DNA from: Clostridiaceae bacterium
GTDB taxonomy: Bacteria; Bacillota; Clostridia; Acetivibrionales; DUMC01
DNA: 12,357 nt
Assembly: GCA_012512865.1 (NCBI GenBank)
Contig: JAAZDH010000313.1
Span: forward strand, 1-12,357
Direction: 5' to 3'
Numbering within the stretch: position 1 is the stretch's first letter; the number at the start of each line of letters is the position of its first letter. The position numbers and the translations under genes are program-made. A model generated the notes under the pieces. The model was not told the DNA's origin, searched no databases, and was given only the letters and a program-made list of their open reading frames with translations. Shown one piece after another: positions 1 through 7,377 of this stretch.

Positions 1-1
1 G

Positions 2-64
2 GTATATGCAGCATCATCCATAATTATGCAGCAATACAATATCTGTCCATATGGCTTGTTTTGA
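2..64 (+). CDS. possible 3' end of an upstream gene (partial, uncertain)
   Basis: Two frames are open from the left edge. One ends at TGA 62-64 (reading ...SIIMQQYNICPYGLF) and the other at TAA 67-69 (reading ...AAIQYLSIWLVLK). Either could be the C-terminus of a gene that begins outside the window. DUF4956 and CotH genes are frequently preceded by a VTC-domain polyphosphate polymerase gene, so that is the natural expectation. About 20 residues are too few to recognise a family, and I cannot decide between the frames. No convincing promoter is visible between here and the next gene, which fits (but does not prove) readthrough from upstream. Confidence 0.25.
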   Translation, partial: VYAASSIIMQQYNICPYGLF

Positions 65-135
65 AATAAGCGAAAATCTAAGAATAAGTGAGAAAATGAA
101 AGAAAAATGAAGATTTATTAGGGAGGTTGGAATTT

Positions 136-810
136 ATGTTGTCATTTAGGGATGTATTTAAGTCAAGTTTCTTTGAAAAAGCAGCTGAGTTTTCCATTTT
201 GGACGTGGTGCTTGCAATGCTTCTTGCTTTTGCCATCGGCCTGTTCATTTTTTATGTTTACAAGAAAACTTTTGCAGGTGTCATGTACTCAGCGTCATTT
301 GGTGTTTCCATCATGGCCATGACCATGATTACAACCCTTATTATCCTTGGAGTAACATCAAACCTTATTTTATCACTTGGCATGGTAGGTGCCTTGTCCA
401 TTGTCCGTTTTAGGGCGGCAATCAAGGAGCCACTTGACATTGCGTTTTTATTCTGGGCAATTTCGGCAGGTATTGTCATTGGTGCCGGACTGATCCCGCT
501 TGCTATTATCGGGTCAATTTTCATTGGGATTATGCTTCTTGTTTTTGTCAACAGGAAAAGCAGCGACACTCCATATATCATAGTGCTTAACCTTGAGAGC
601 GAAAAGGCGGAGAATGATTGCATGGAGTTAATTAAGGGAAAGACCAGGAAAAGCTTAATCAAGTCAAAAACTGTTTCGCAAAACGGCATTGAGATTACGG
701 TTGAAGTACGTCTCCTGGATATGTCGGCAAAGCTCCTCAATGAATTGCTGGCAATAAACGGGGTAAACAATGCCTGCCTTGTAAGTTATAATGGAGAATA
801 CGCCAATTAA
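136..810 (+). CDS. DUF4956 domain-containing integral membrane protein
   Basis: Integral membrane protein of 224 residues. The start is ATG 136, with GGGAGG at 121-126 nine bases upstream; an in-frame TTG at 127 is too close to that site. Hydrophobic segments lie at about residues 22-42, 50-73, 77-90 and 101-138 (the last probably two helices). A soluble domain of about 85 residues follows. The most conserved-looking stretch is GALSIVRFRAAIKEP at 85-99, leading into DIAFLFWAISAG, which is the hallmark I associate with DUF4956. The biochemical role of the family is not established to my knowledge. These proteins recur beside CotH kinases and VTC-type polyphosphate polymerases, and the next gene here is a CotH protein 56 bases downstream with no terminator between. 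I infer a shared membrane complex or pathway. The family call is fairly sure; the function is unknown. Confidence 0.85.
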   Translation: MLSFRDVFKSSFFEKAAEFSILDVVLAMLLAFAIGLFIFYVYKKTFAGVMYSASFGVSIMAMTMITTLIILGVTSNLILSLGMVGALSIVRFRAAIKEPLDIAFLFWAISAGIVIGAGLIPLAIIGSIFIGIMLLVFVNRKSSDTPYIIVLNLESEKAENDCMELIKGKTRKSLIKSKTVSQNGIEITVEVRLLDMSAKLLNELLAINGVNNACLVSYNGEYAN

Positions 811-866
811 GTATTTAAGCGAGTTGCAGTAGCCGTTAAGAAGTATTTTAAAATCGAGGTGAAAGC

Positions 867-3116
867 ATGGTAAAGAGTGATAAAATAAATATAATCGTAG
901 CGGCAGCAGTGTTTTTCGCCTTGATAACCAGCATTGCCCTTGTGGCAATTGGTAATATACAAGCGAAAAGCGGCAACCTGAAAAGCGAGCCGGCATACGC
1001 GACCAAAATCTTTGGTGCCGACATTATTTCCATTAATATTATCGCGGATGAGGATGATTGGAAGGAAATGCTATCCAATGCAATGAGCGAGCAATATATA
1101 ATGGTCGACGTTATTATTAACGGCAAGAAAGTCCAAAATGTCGGCATACGCCCGAAGGGAAACTCGAGCTTGACCCAGGTGGCAAGGTCCAACAGCAACC
1201 GGTATAGCTTTCGCCTGCAGTTTGATGAATATATCAACGGGCAGACCTGCTTTGGGCTTGATAGCCTTGCACTCAACAATATGCTCGGGGATTACACCTA
1301 CATGAAGGAGTATGTTTCCTTTGAACTGATGCATGAAGCGGGTGTGGATGCCCCTTACTTCGGCTTTGCGGATATCAAGGTAAACGGTGAAAGCTGGGGC
1401 CTGTACCTTGCGGTGGAGCTGTATAATGACAGCTATGAGCGGTGCGTTTCCGGGGATGAGACAGGCATGCTTTACAACGTAAAAAGCATGGATATGGGCA
1501 ATAATGATTATGTCAACAATTGGTTAGGGGGGCAACGGGAAAACGCCCCGGGGATACCAGGCATTCAAAACAGGGACATGCAAGTTCCGGGAATGCAAAA
1601 CCCCCGTACGCAAAACCCGGGAATGCGAAATCCTGGCATACGAAACCCAGGCATGCAAAGCCCGGATATACAAAACCCGGGAATGCAGGAACCGGGCATA
1701 CAAGATCCGGATGTCCAAAACCCGGGAATACAGGAACCGGGTATGCAAAACCCAAGAATGCAGGTTCCAAATATACAAAACCCGCGTACGCAAAACCCGG
1801 GAATGCAAAATCCTGGTACAGAAAACCCGGATGTGCAAAACCCGGGTATTCAAGATCCGCGTGTGAGCGGTGTTAGACCCCAAGTACCCTTTGGCGGACA
1901 AGATAACGCCATGAATAGAAACCTTGGAGTTAGGGGCGGATGGGGCAGTTCGGGAGGCAGCCTTGAATATATAGGTGATAACATCGAAAGTTACGGTGCC
2001 ATTTTTAACAATGTAGTAGGTAAGGGGACGGAGAAGGACTTTCAGCGTGTTATTGAGGCTTTAAAAGCACTTTCCGAGGGCAGGGACCTGGAGACTTACT
2101 TTGATGTTGACAAGATCCTGCGCTATCTTGCCGCCCACACCATTGTTGTCAACCTGGATAGTTACAGCTCCGGCATGGCGCAAAATTACTATATATATGA
2201 ACGCGATGGCAGGATTACCATCCTGCCGTGGGACTACAACCTTGCGTGGGGCGGTTTTCAAAGCGGAAATGTATCTTCCGTGATTAACTTTCCCATCGAC
2301 ACTCCTGTAAGCGGCGTTGAAATGTCAAGACGTCCGCTGATAGGTAAGCTTTTTGAAAACGAAGAATACTTGGAGCGGTATCATGCTTACTTACAGCAGC
2401 TGATTGATAACTACTTTGCAAACGGCAAATTTGAAGAAAAAATCAAGGAGCTTGATGCCCTGATTTCTGATTATGTAAAAAATGACCCAACTGCCTTTTG
2501 CGCCTACGAGCAGTACAAGGCTGCCGTTTCGGCCTTTATTACCCTTGGGAATCTCCGTGCCCAAAGCGTGCAGGGCCAGCTTGATGGTACTATCCCTTCT
2601 ACCACGGCAGGACAAAATGCAAACTCCTCTAAACTCATATCTTCAGGGGATTTGAGACTATCCGACCTGGGCAGCATGATGGGCGGAAGAGGCGGCGATA
2701 ACATGGGTTTCCCCTGGGGAATGGGGGGCTGGCAGTTCGGGGACATGCCGCAAGCGGGTGGGCAAGTAACTCCTCCTGGCGGGCAAAGGACTGCTCCAGG
2801 TGAACGGGAAATACCTGCTGGAGGGCAGCAAGGTGGTTTGCCTGGCGGGCAAGGAGCTCCTGGTGACGGACAAAGGACTTCTCCGGGTGAACAAGTAATT
2901 CTTCCCGGTGAACAAAGAGTTTTCCCAGGTAATTTCGGCAGGATTATAGAGGGAAGAGAAAATAATAATACTCCGAATCGCCTGGTTGCCCCCTTCCCGG
3001 CAGGGCTTTCTGCTGCTCAAGGGTTAAGAACTTACAATCTGGTTCTCATGGTTGTCCTGTCAATTTTGCTGGTTGCTGCCATATTGTTTGCCGCGCGGTT
3101 TAAAAGAAGCTATTGA
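867..3116 (+). CDS. CotH-family extracytoplasmic kinase-like protein with internal pentapeptide repeats
   Basis: A 749-residue protein starting at ATG 867, with GAGGTGA at 855-861. Layout: N-terminal membrane helix at about 8-28; first half of the CotH kinase-like domain at about 45-215 (GIRPKGNSS, TYMKEYVSFELMHEAGVDAP, NGESWGLYLAVE); a low-complexity insertion at about 225-355 containing 20 pentapeptides; second half at about 370-575; a Gly/Pro/Gln-rich tract; and a C-terminal helix at about 724-742 followed by RFKRSY. The second half contains NLDSY (431 is Asp), QNYYIYERDG and ILPWDYNLAWG (Asp456), where CotH proteins carry conserved catalytic or metal-binding aspartates. Bacillus CotH phosphorylates spore-coat proteins; other bacterial members are little studied. 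The basic C-terminal end and the two helices suggest both ends are anchored with the kinase domain outside the cytoplasm. It probably shares a transcript with the DUF4956 gene. Its substrate is unknown, and the repeats themselves could be substrates or wall-spanning linkers. Confidence 0.85.
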   Translation: MVKSDKINIIVAAAVFFALITSIALVAIGNIQAKSGNLKSEPAYATKIFGADIISINIIADEDDWKEMLSNAMSEQYIMVDVIINGKKVQNVGIRPKGNSSLTQVARSNSNRYSFRLQFDEYINGQTCFGLDSLALNNMLGDYTYMKEYVSFELMHEAGVDAPYFGFADIKVNGESWGLYLAVELYNDSYERCVSGDETGMLYNVKSMDMGNNDYVNNWLGGQRENAPGIPGIQNRDMQVPGMQNPRTQNPGMRNPGIRNPGMQSPDIQNPGMQEPGIQDPDVQNPGIQEPGMQNPRMQVPNIQNPRTQNPGMQNPGTENPDVQNPGIQDPRVSGVRPQVPFGGQDNAMNRNLGVRGGWGSSGGSLEYIGDNIESYGAIFNNVVGKGTEKDFQRVIEALKALSEGRDLETYFDVDKILRYLAAHTIVVNLDSYSSGMAQNYYIYERDGRITILPWDYNLAWGGFQSGNVSSVINFPIDTPVSGVEMSRRPLIGKLFENEEYLERYHAYLQQLIDNYFANGKFEEKIKELDALISDYVKNDPTAFCAYEQYKAAVSAFITLGNLRAQSVQGQLDGTIPSTTAGQNANSSKLISSGDLRLSDLGSMMGGRGGDNMGFPWGMGGWQFGDMPQAGGQVTPPGGQRTAPGEREIPAGGQQGGLPGGQGAPGDGQRTSPGEQVILPGEQRVFPGNFGRIIEGRENNNTPNRLVAPFPAGLSAAQGLRTYNLVLMVVLSILLVAAILFAARFKRSY
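1557..1856 (+). repeat. 20 tandem 15-bp units encoding P-G-(M/I)-Q-N pentapeptides
   Basis: Exactly 300 bases, 20 in-frame units of 15 bases, inside the CotH gene. Consensus peptide is PGMQN or PGIQN. Variants include PRTQN (units 4 and 16), PDVQN (11 and 19), PGMQE, PGIQD and PGTEN; unit 2 (RDMQV) has lost the proline. There is higher-order duplication: 1605-1636 and 1785-1816 match over 32 bases with a single mismatch, 12 units apart. Because the unit length is a multiple of three, several other frames stay open across it; these are artefacts of the repeat, not genes. The tract should be prone to copy-number change. Confidence 0.92.
2757..2930 (+). repeat. degenerate GGQ / PGEQ repeat tract near the CotH C-terminus
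   Basis: About 58 residues of irregular repeats built from GGQ, PGGQ, PGEQ and PGDGQ, spaced 6-12 residues apart (e.g. TPPGGQRTAPGER, LPGGQGAP, SPGEQVILPGEQ). It lies between the kinase domain and the C-terminal membrane helix of the CotH protein. It resembles a flexible extracellular linker and has the same Pro/Gly/Gln bias as the 1557-1856 tract, but not its strict period. Confidence 0.75.
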
Positions 3117-3158
3117 ATGCAGAAGCTGCAAGGTTAGCAAGCAAAATTTCGTATAACT

Positions 3159-3187
3159 TTAACTAAGCAGCAATTTTATGGTAGAAT
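3159..3187 (+). promoter_or_regulatory. sigma-A-type promoter with extended -10, upstream of the two-component genes
   Basis: TTAACT (3159-3164), a 17-base spacer and TAGAAT (3182-3187), the latter preceded by TG one base upstream (3179-3180), which makes an extended -10. Transcription would begin near 3194, leaving about 65 bases of leader before the response regulator start at 3259. This implies the two-component genes can be expressed apart from the CotH gene upstream. Confidence 0.55.
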
Positions 3188-3258
3188 TGAGCACAGGTAA
3201 GAATATTTGAAAAGCTGCTAAAACATTCGAAAAATGCTGGAAAAGGGATGACAGAAGA

Positions 3259-3945
3259 ATGGCTAAAATCCTGATATGTGACGATGAAGCAGGGCTTCGC
3301 GCGGTGATAAAGCGTTATGCTGTTTTTGAGGGGCACGAGGTTATGGAAGCAGGGGATGGCATGGAAGCAATCCGGCTTTGCCGAGAAAATACCTTTGACA
3401 TAATTATCATGGATATTATGATGCCTGAATTGGACGGTTTTTCCGCGGTGAAGGAAATCCGCAAATTCTCTGACACCCCGATAATCATGCTGTCAGCCCG
3501 TGGAGAGGAGTACGACAAGGTGTTGGGCTTCGAGCTTGGGATTGACGATTATGTTGTAAAGCCGTTTTCTTCAAAGGAAATAATGCTCAGGATCAATGCC
3601 ATTTTACGCAGGGTTGAGAAAAGCAAACCTGCAAGAACAAACGAGGAGGGGCATGTCATCTACGAGAAGGATGGCCTCAAGGCGGATATGAAGGCGTACA
3701 AGGTGTTTATTGACGGGGTGGAAGTGGACATGGCTCCCAAGGAATATGACCTTTTATTTTTCCTGATACGAAATAAAAACATCGCCGTGCCAAGGGAAAG
3801 GATAATGGCCGAAGTATGGGGTTTCTACTACTTTGGAGATGACAGGACGCTGGATACCCAAATGAAACTGTTGCGGAAATCCCTAGGTCCCTATGCACAT
3901 TTTATCAAAACCCTCCGCGGATTGGGGTATAGGTTTGATGGATAG
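3259..3945 (+). CDS. OmpR/PhoB-family two-component response regulator
   Basis: A 228-residue cytoplasmic transcription factor of normal length for the family. The receiver domain (about 1-118) has the acidic pair D8-D9, the phospho-acceptor D52 in MDIMMPELDG, S79 in the switch position and K101 in DDYVVKPFS. A winged-helix DNA-binding domain occupies about 125-228, including PKEYDLLFFLIRN and ending in FIKTLRGLGYRF. The start at ATG 3259 is preceded by AAAAGGGA, about 11 bases away, so translation initiation may be modest. Its stop codon overlaps the histidine kinase start, so the two are cotranscribed and form a cognate pair. Targets are unknown; the adjacent DUF4956/CotH genes are an obvious candidate. 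No direct-repeat operator stood out on reading. Confidence 0.93.
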   Translation: MAKILICDDEAGLRAVIKRYAVFEGHEVMEAGDGMEAIRLCRENTFDIIIMDIMMPELDGFSAVKEIRKFSDTPIIMLSARGEEYDKVLGFELGIDDYVVKPFSSKEIMLRINAILRRVEKSKPARTNEEGHVIYEKDGLKADMKAYKVFIDGVEVDMAPKEYDLLFFLIRNKNIAVPRERIMAEVWGFYYFGDDRTLDTQMKLLRKSLGPYAHFIKTLRGLGYRFDG

Positions 3946-5332
3946 GTTTTCGATGAAAAGTATGATGAGAAATATTTTGATGTGTAAGCTTAAAAACATG
4001 ATGATGAACAAACTTTCAAGGGACAGGATTAAATTGCAATGGAAAATATTCATCTTTCTCCTGGGGTTTTGTGTTTTACTTCTGGCAATCCTGTGGATGT
4101 TCCAGACAGTGTTTTTAAGCGATATGTACAAATTTGTCCGTAAAATGGAGATAGAGAAAGCTATTTCATTGGTGGAGAAAAATATCAACAGCCCTGAGCT
4201 TGAAAATATAATATACGAGCTTGAAACGGCCAAGGAGATAATTGTAAGACCGACAAAGGATTTTGCCCCGCCGACTCCCCCTTCCCCGCCCAGTCCTGGC
4301 CCCGTCAGGCACAGCCGCAGGCCGGAAACGATTACAAAGGTCCACGATTATGTTTTAAACGATGGCAACAGGATTTCTCTTACATTTTATGCGATGATAA
4401 CCCCGGTTGATTCAACAATATCTACCCTTCAAATGCAACTTGTTATTATTACGGGGATTATGGTGATTCTTGCAATTATGCTTGCAATCATCGTATCAAA
4501 ACGAATATCAAATCCCATAGTGAAAATTAACCAAAGTGCAAAGGTGCTGGCAAGGGGTAACTATGGAACTGAATTTCACGGAACCGGCTACCTGGAGATA
4601 AAAGAATTGTCCGATACCTTGAATACTGCTGCCGGGGAACTTTCCAAGGTTGAACGGTTGCGCCGCGAGTTGATAGCAAATATTTCCCATGATTTGCGGA
4701 CACCCTTGGCTTTCATTTACAGCTATGCCGAGATGATGCACGATTTCCCCGATGAGGTTACACCCGGGCAATGCCAGATTATCATGGATGAGGCAAAGCA
4801 CCTTACCTCCCTTGTAAACGACATGCTCGATATTTCGCTCCTAGAGGCAGGCGCAACAAAACTTAACAAGGCAAATTATAACCTGACGGAAAGCTTGAGA
4901 AAAACTGTCAGCCGTATGAATGAACTTATTAAAAAAGATGGCTACAAGATTGATTTCGAGTATGACGAAGATGTCCAGGTATTGGCCGATGAAGTAAAAA
5001 TTACCCAGGTATTTTACAACCTCCTGCTTAATGCGATCATGCATAGTGGTGATGACAAGGCCGTGCTTGTGAGGCAAATAAAAAAATGGAATGCTGTCAG
5101 GGTAGAGGTAATCGATCATGGGGAAGGCATCAAGGAAAGCGACCTGCCTTACATATGGGAGCGGTACTACAAGGTCGACAAGAAACATAGAAGACCTATA
5201 ATGGGTACAGGACTTGGCTTGTCGATCGTTAAAAAAGTTATCGATTTGCATGGAGGTGAATGTGGGGTCGAATCCGAGGAAGGAAAAGGTAGTGTTTTTT
5301 GGTTCCAGGTAGCATTGAGTGACATTCATTGA
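3938..5332 (+). CDS. membrane sensor histidine kinase (HAMP, HisKA, HATPase_c)
   Basis: Sensor kinase of 464 residues, partner of the preceding response regulator. I chose ATG 3938, which overlaps the regulator stop by eight bases (typical translational coupling). The in-frame ATG 3893 would overlap by 53 bases, and ATG 3953 is also possible. Order: membrane helix at about 35-55; extracytoplasmic loop of about 110 residues; second helix at about 167-188; HAMP linker to about 240; HisKA with phospho-acceptor H251 in NISHDLRTP; HATPase with N box N361/N365, G1 box DHGEG (393-397) and G2 GTGLGLS from 423. All catalytic motifs are intact. The loop is small and contains a proline run (PPTPPSPPSPGP, about 111-122), so it is not a recognisable ligand-binding domain; it could sense envelope state or a partner protein. 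The signal is unknown. Confidence 0.92.
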   Translation: MDRFSMKSMMRNILMCKLKNMMMNKLSRDRIKLQWKIFIFLLGFCVLLLAILWMFQTVFLSDMYKFVRKMEIEKAISLVEKNINSPELENIIYELETAKEIIVRPTKDFAPPTPPSPPSPGPVRHSRRPETITKVHDYVLNDGNRISLTFYAMITPVDSTISTLQMQLVIITGIMVILAIMLAIIVSKRISNPIVKINQSAKVLARGNYGTEFHGTGYLEIKELSDTLNTAAGELSKVERLRRELIANISHDLRTPLAFIYSYAEMMHDFPDEVTPGQCQIIMDEAKHLTSLVNDMLDISLLEAGATKLNKANYNLTESLRKTVSRMNELIKKDGYKIDFEYDEDVQVLADEVKITQVFYNLLLNAIMHSGDDKAVLVRQIKKWNAVRVEVIDHGEGIKESDLPYIWERYYKVDKKHRRPIMGTGLGLSIVKKVIDLHGGECGVESEEGKGSVFWFQVALSDIH

Positions 5333-5465
5333 GTGATATGATGAAAATGTGACGGGTAGAACATATATCAAGGAGATGCAGCTTGGAACATGCAAGGCTG
5401 TTGAACCAGGAAATAATTGTCAGAACTTATGGTGCAGCAAGGATGCATCCCCGAACATGGTACGG

Positions 5466-5494
5466 TTGAAGAGAAGCTTGGTTTAGGCTATAAT
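5466..5494 (+). promoter_or_regulatory. sigma-A-type promoter for polX
   Basis: TTGAAG (5466-5471), a 17-base spacer and a perfect TATAAT (5489-5494). Transcription would start near 5501, about 40 bases before the GTG start of polX. This is the best-matched promoter in the window and separates polX from the two-component genes. Confidence 0.7.
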
Positions 5495-5539
5495 ACAAGC
5501 AGAAAAGGTTCAAACAGGAAATACACGGAGAGGTAAAAC

Positions 5540-7273
5540 GTGGACAAGAACGAAATTGCCGTCATTTTGAACGAGATTGGGATGATGCTTGAAATAAAAG
5601 GCGAGAGCTTCTTCAAGGCACAGGCATATTATGAAGCAGCACGGGCTATAGTGCTAATGGAAGAGGATATCACCGTGTTGGTAAAGGAAGACAGGCTGAA
5701 GGAGTTCAAGGGGTTTGGAAAGGCCTTGTCCCGGAAAATCGGGGAGCTTGTGAATACAGGGCGGCTTGGATACTACGAGGAACTTAAGAAGGAGGTGCCG
5801 CCGGGTCTCCTGGACATGTTAAAAATCCCGGGGCTGGGTCCCAAGAAAGTCAAAGCTTTATACGAAAACCTGGAGATAACGACCATAGGTGAGCTGGAAT
5901 ATGCCTGCCTTGAAAACAGGCTTGCAAAGCTCAAGGGTTTTGGAGATAGAACCCAGCAGAAGGTCTTGGAAGGTATCAAGAATCTCAAAAAATATGAAGG
6001 GCAATACCATTATCCCCATGCAAAAAGCCTGGCAGAAGAAATCATTAAAACGCTTAAAGAAAGCAGCGCGGTGATAAGGTGCAGCGAAGCCGGGAGCTTG
6101 AGGAGAAGAAAAGAAACCGTGAAGGATATTGACATCCTGGTAAGCAGCAACAATGCCAACGCGGTCATGAATATTTTTGTTTCCCATCCCCTTGTAATGC
6201 AGGTTGTTTCAAAGGGTGCCACCAAATCGTCGGTTTTGCTTAAGGGCGGGATTGCGGCAGATTTGAGAGTTGTAGATAACAGGGAGTACCCCTATGCGCT
6301 GCATCATTTTACCGGGAGCAAGGAGCACAATGTTGCATTAAGACACATTGCCAGGCAGAAAGGCTTGAAAATTAATGAATATGGCATTTTCAGGGACGAG
6401 GAGCTGGTAAGGTGCGAAACGGAGGAAGATATATTCAAGGTTTTTAGGATGAGCTACATACCACCCGAGCTTCGTGAAAACAACGGGGAGTTGGAAGCGG
6501 CGAAAGAAGGCAGGTTGCCCGAATTAGTAGAATATAAGGATATAAAAGGGGTATTCCATGTCCATACATTGTATGGGGACGGTATAAATACGGTAGAAGA
6601 GCTGGCCGAGGCTTGCATCAAAAAAGGGTACTCGTACCTTGGAATTGCCGACCACAGCGAATCCGCATACTATGCAGGGGGCTTAAGCGAAGAGGATATC
6701 AAGGTACAACACGAAGAAATTGATGAACTGAACGAGAAATACAAGCATAAAGGCTTCAGGATATTGAAAGGGGTAGAACTGGACATTCTTCCCGACGGCA
6801 GCGTGGATTATGATGACAGGGTGCTGTCATGGTTTGATTTCACCATTGCTTCGGTTCATTCGGCATTGGGTATGGACGAGGACAGGATGACAGAGAGGGT
6901 AATAAAAGCCTTGAAGAACAAGTACGTTACAATACTCGGACATCCTACCGGAAGGCTGCTGTTGTCCCGGGAACCTTTTAAGATAAATATAAGTGAAATA
7001 ATCAAGACGGCAGCGGAGGAAAAGGTAATTCTTGAAATAAACGCAAACCCGTACAGGCTCGACCTTGACTGGAGGTACTGTAAAGCTGCAAAGGAAGCAG
7101 GCTGCAGTTTTGTAATTTCACCCGATGCCCATTCTATAGACGGCATAGACGATATCCAGTATGGCGTTAACGCAGCGAGGAAAGGATGGCTTGAAAAGAA
7201 GGACATTGTTAATACTGCCCATGTCGGCGAATTAAGAAGGTATGCACGTTTTGTCAACTCATTGATTAAATAA
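5540..7273 (+). CDS. polX: DNA polymerase/3'-5' exonuclease PolX
   Basis: Family X DNA polymerase of 577 residues, close to the ~570 usual for bacterial PolX. It fills short gaps during base-excision repair and removes 3' ends with its PHP domain. Start is GTG 5540 with GGAGAGG at 5527-5533. N-terminal helix-hairpin-helix/8-kDa regions lie at about 1-150 (FKGFGKALSRKIGEL, IPGLGPKKVKALYE, LKGFGDRTQQKV). The palm has GSLRRRKETVKDIDILV with D196 and D198, and the third carboxylate D241 in AADLRVV. The C-terminal PHP domain keeps its metal ligands: H340 and H342 (FHVHT), D371-H372 (ADHSES), E413 (GVELD), H440 (SVHS), H468 (GHPTG), D529 and H531 (PDAHS). Both activities should therefore be intact. 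It appears to be a single-gene transcript, with its own promoter and another promoter at its 3' end. Confidence 0.96.
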   Translation: MDKNEIAVILNEIGMMLEIKGESFFKAQAYYEAARAIVLMEEDITVLVKEDRLKEFKGFGKALSRKIGELVNTGRLGYYEELKKEVPPGLLDMLKIPGLGPKKVKALYENLEITTIGELEYACLENRLAKLKGFGDRTQQKVLEGIKNLKKYEGQYHYPHAKSLAEEIIKTLKESSAVIRCSEAGSLRRRKETVKDIDILVSSNNANAVMNIFVSHPLVMQVVSKGATKSSVLLKGGIAADLRVVDNREYPYALHHFTGSKEHNVALRHIARQKGLKINEYGIFRDEELVRCETEEDIFKVFRMSYIPPELRENNGELEAAKEGRLPELVEYKDIKGVFHVHTLYGDGINTVEELAEACIKKGYSYLGIADHSESAYYAGGLSEEDIKVQHEEIDELNEKYKHKGFRILKGVELDILPDGSVDYDDRVLSWFDFTIASVHSALGMDEDRMTERVIKALKNKYVTILGHPTGRLLLSREPFKINISEIIKTAAEEKVILEINANPYRLDLDWRYCKAAKEAGCSFVISPDAHSIDGIDDIQYGVNAARKGWLEKKDIVNTAHVGELRRYARFVNSLIK

Positions 7274-7290
7274 TAGAAAAAGGTTATAAT
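7262..7290 (+). promoter_or_regulatory. sigma-A-type promoter for the ROK / PIG-L operon
   Basis: TTGATT (7262-7267), a 17-base spacer and a perfect TATAAT (7285-7290). The -35 box overlaps the last codons of polX. The start of transcription would be near 7297, giving a leader of about 80 bases that contains the inverted repeat at 7346-7360. Confidence 0.6.
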
Positions 7291-7345
7291 TAACTAAACT
7301 AAGATGTTTAAGAGTGATAAAATATGTCATAGGATAATAATATTT

Positions 7346-7360
7346 CAAAACAACGTTTTG
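7346..7360. promoter_or_regulatory. operator-like inverted repeat in the leader
   Basis: Perfect 6-base arms CAAAAC (7346-7351) and GTTTTG (7355-7360) around AAC. It sits just upstream of the GGAGG ribosome binding site (7364-7368). It could be a repressor site or a weak hairpin affecting translation. The arms are A/T-rich, so chance is a real possibility. Confidence 0.35.
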
Positions 7361-7377
7361 ATTGGAGGAATTGTTAT

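Noticed and set aside
1513..1901. Several long open frames on both strands over the pentapeptide array
   Set aside because: The 15-base unit is a multiple of three, so any frame without a stop in one unit stays open through all. Their proteins are mere reflections of the repeat (e.g. repeated KPGNAK or RVLHTR), and none has a ribosome site or a recognisable domain.
3118..3130. TGCAG-AAG-CTGCA hairpin just after the CotH gene
   Set aside because: The stem is only five base pairs and no T-run follows, so it is not a credible intrinsic terminator.
3893..3937. Upstream ATG 3893 as the histidine kinase start
   Set aside because: It would overlap the response regulator by 53 bases, has no ribosome site, and the added residues are the regulator's 3' end read in another frame. 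ATG 3938 gives a normal short overlap.
5441..5450. GGATGCATCC perfect 10-base palindrome
   Set aside because: Too short to distinguish from chance, and it is upstream of the polX -35 box with no second copy in the window.
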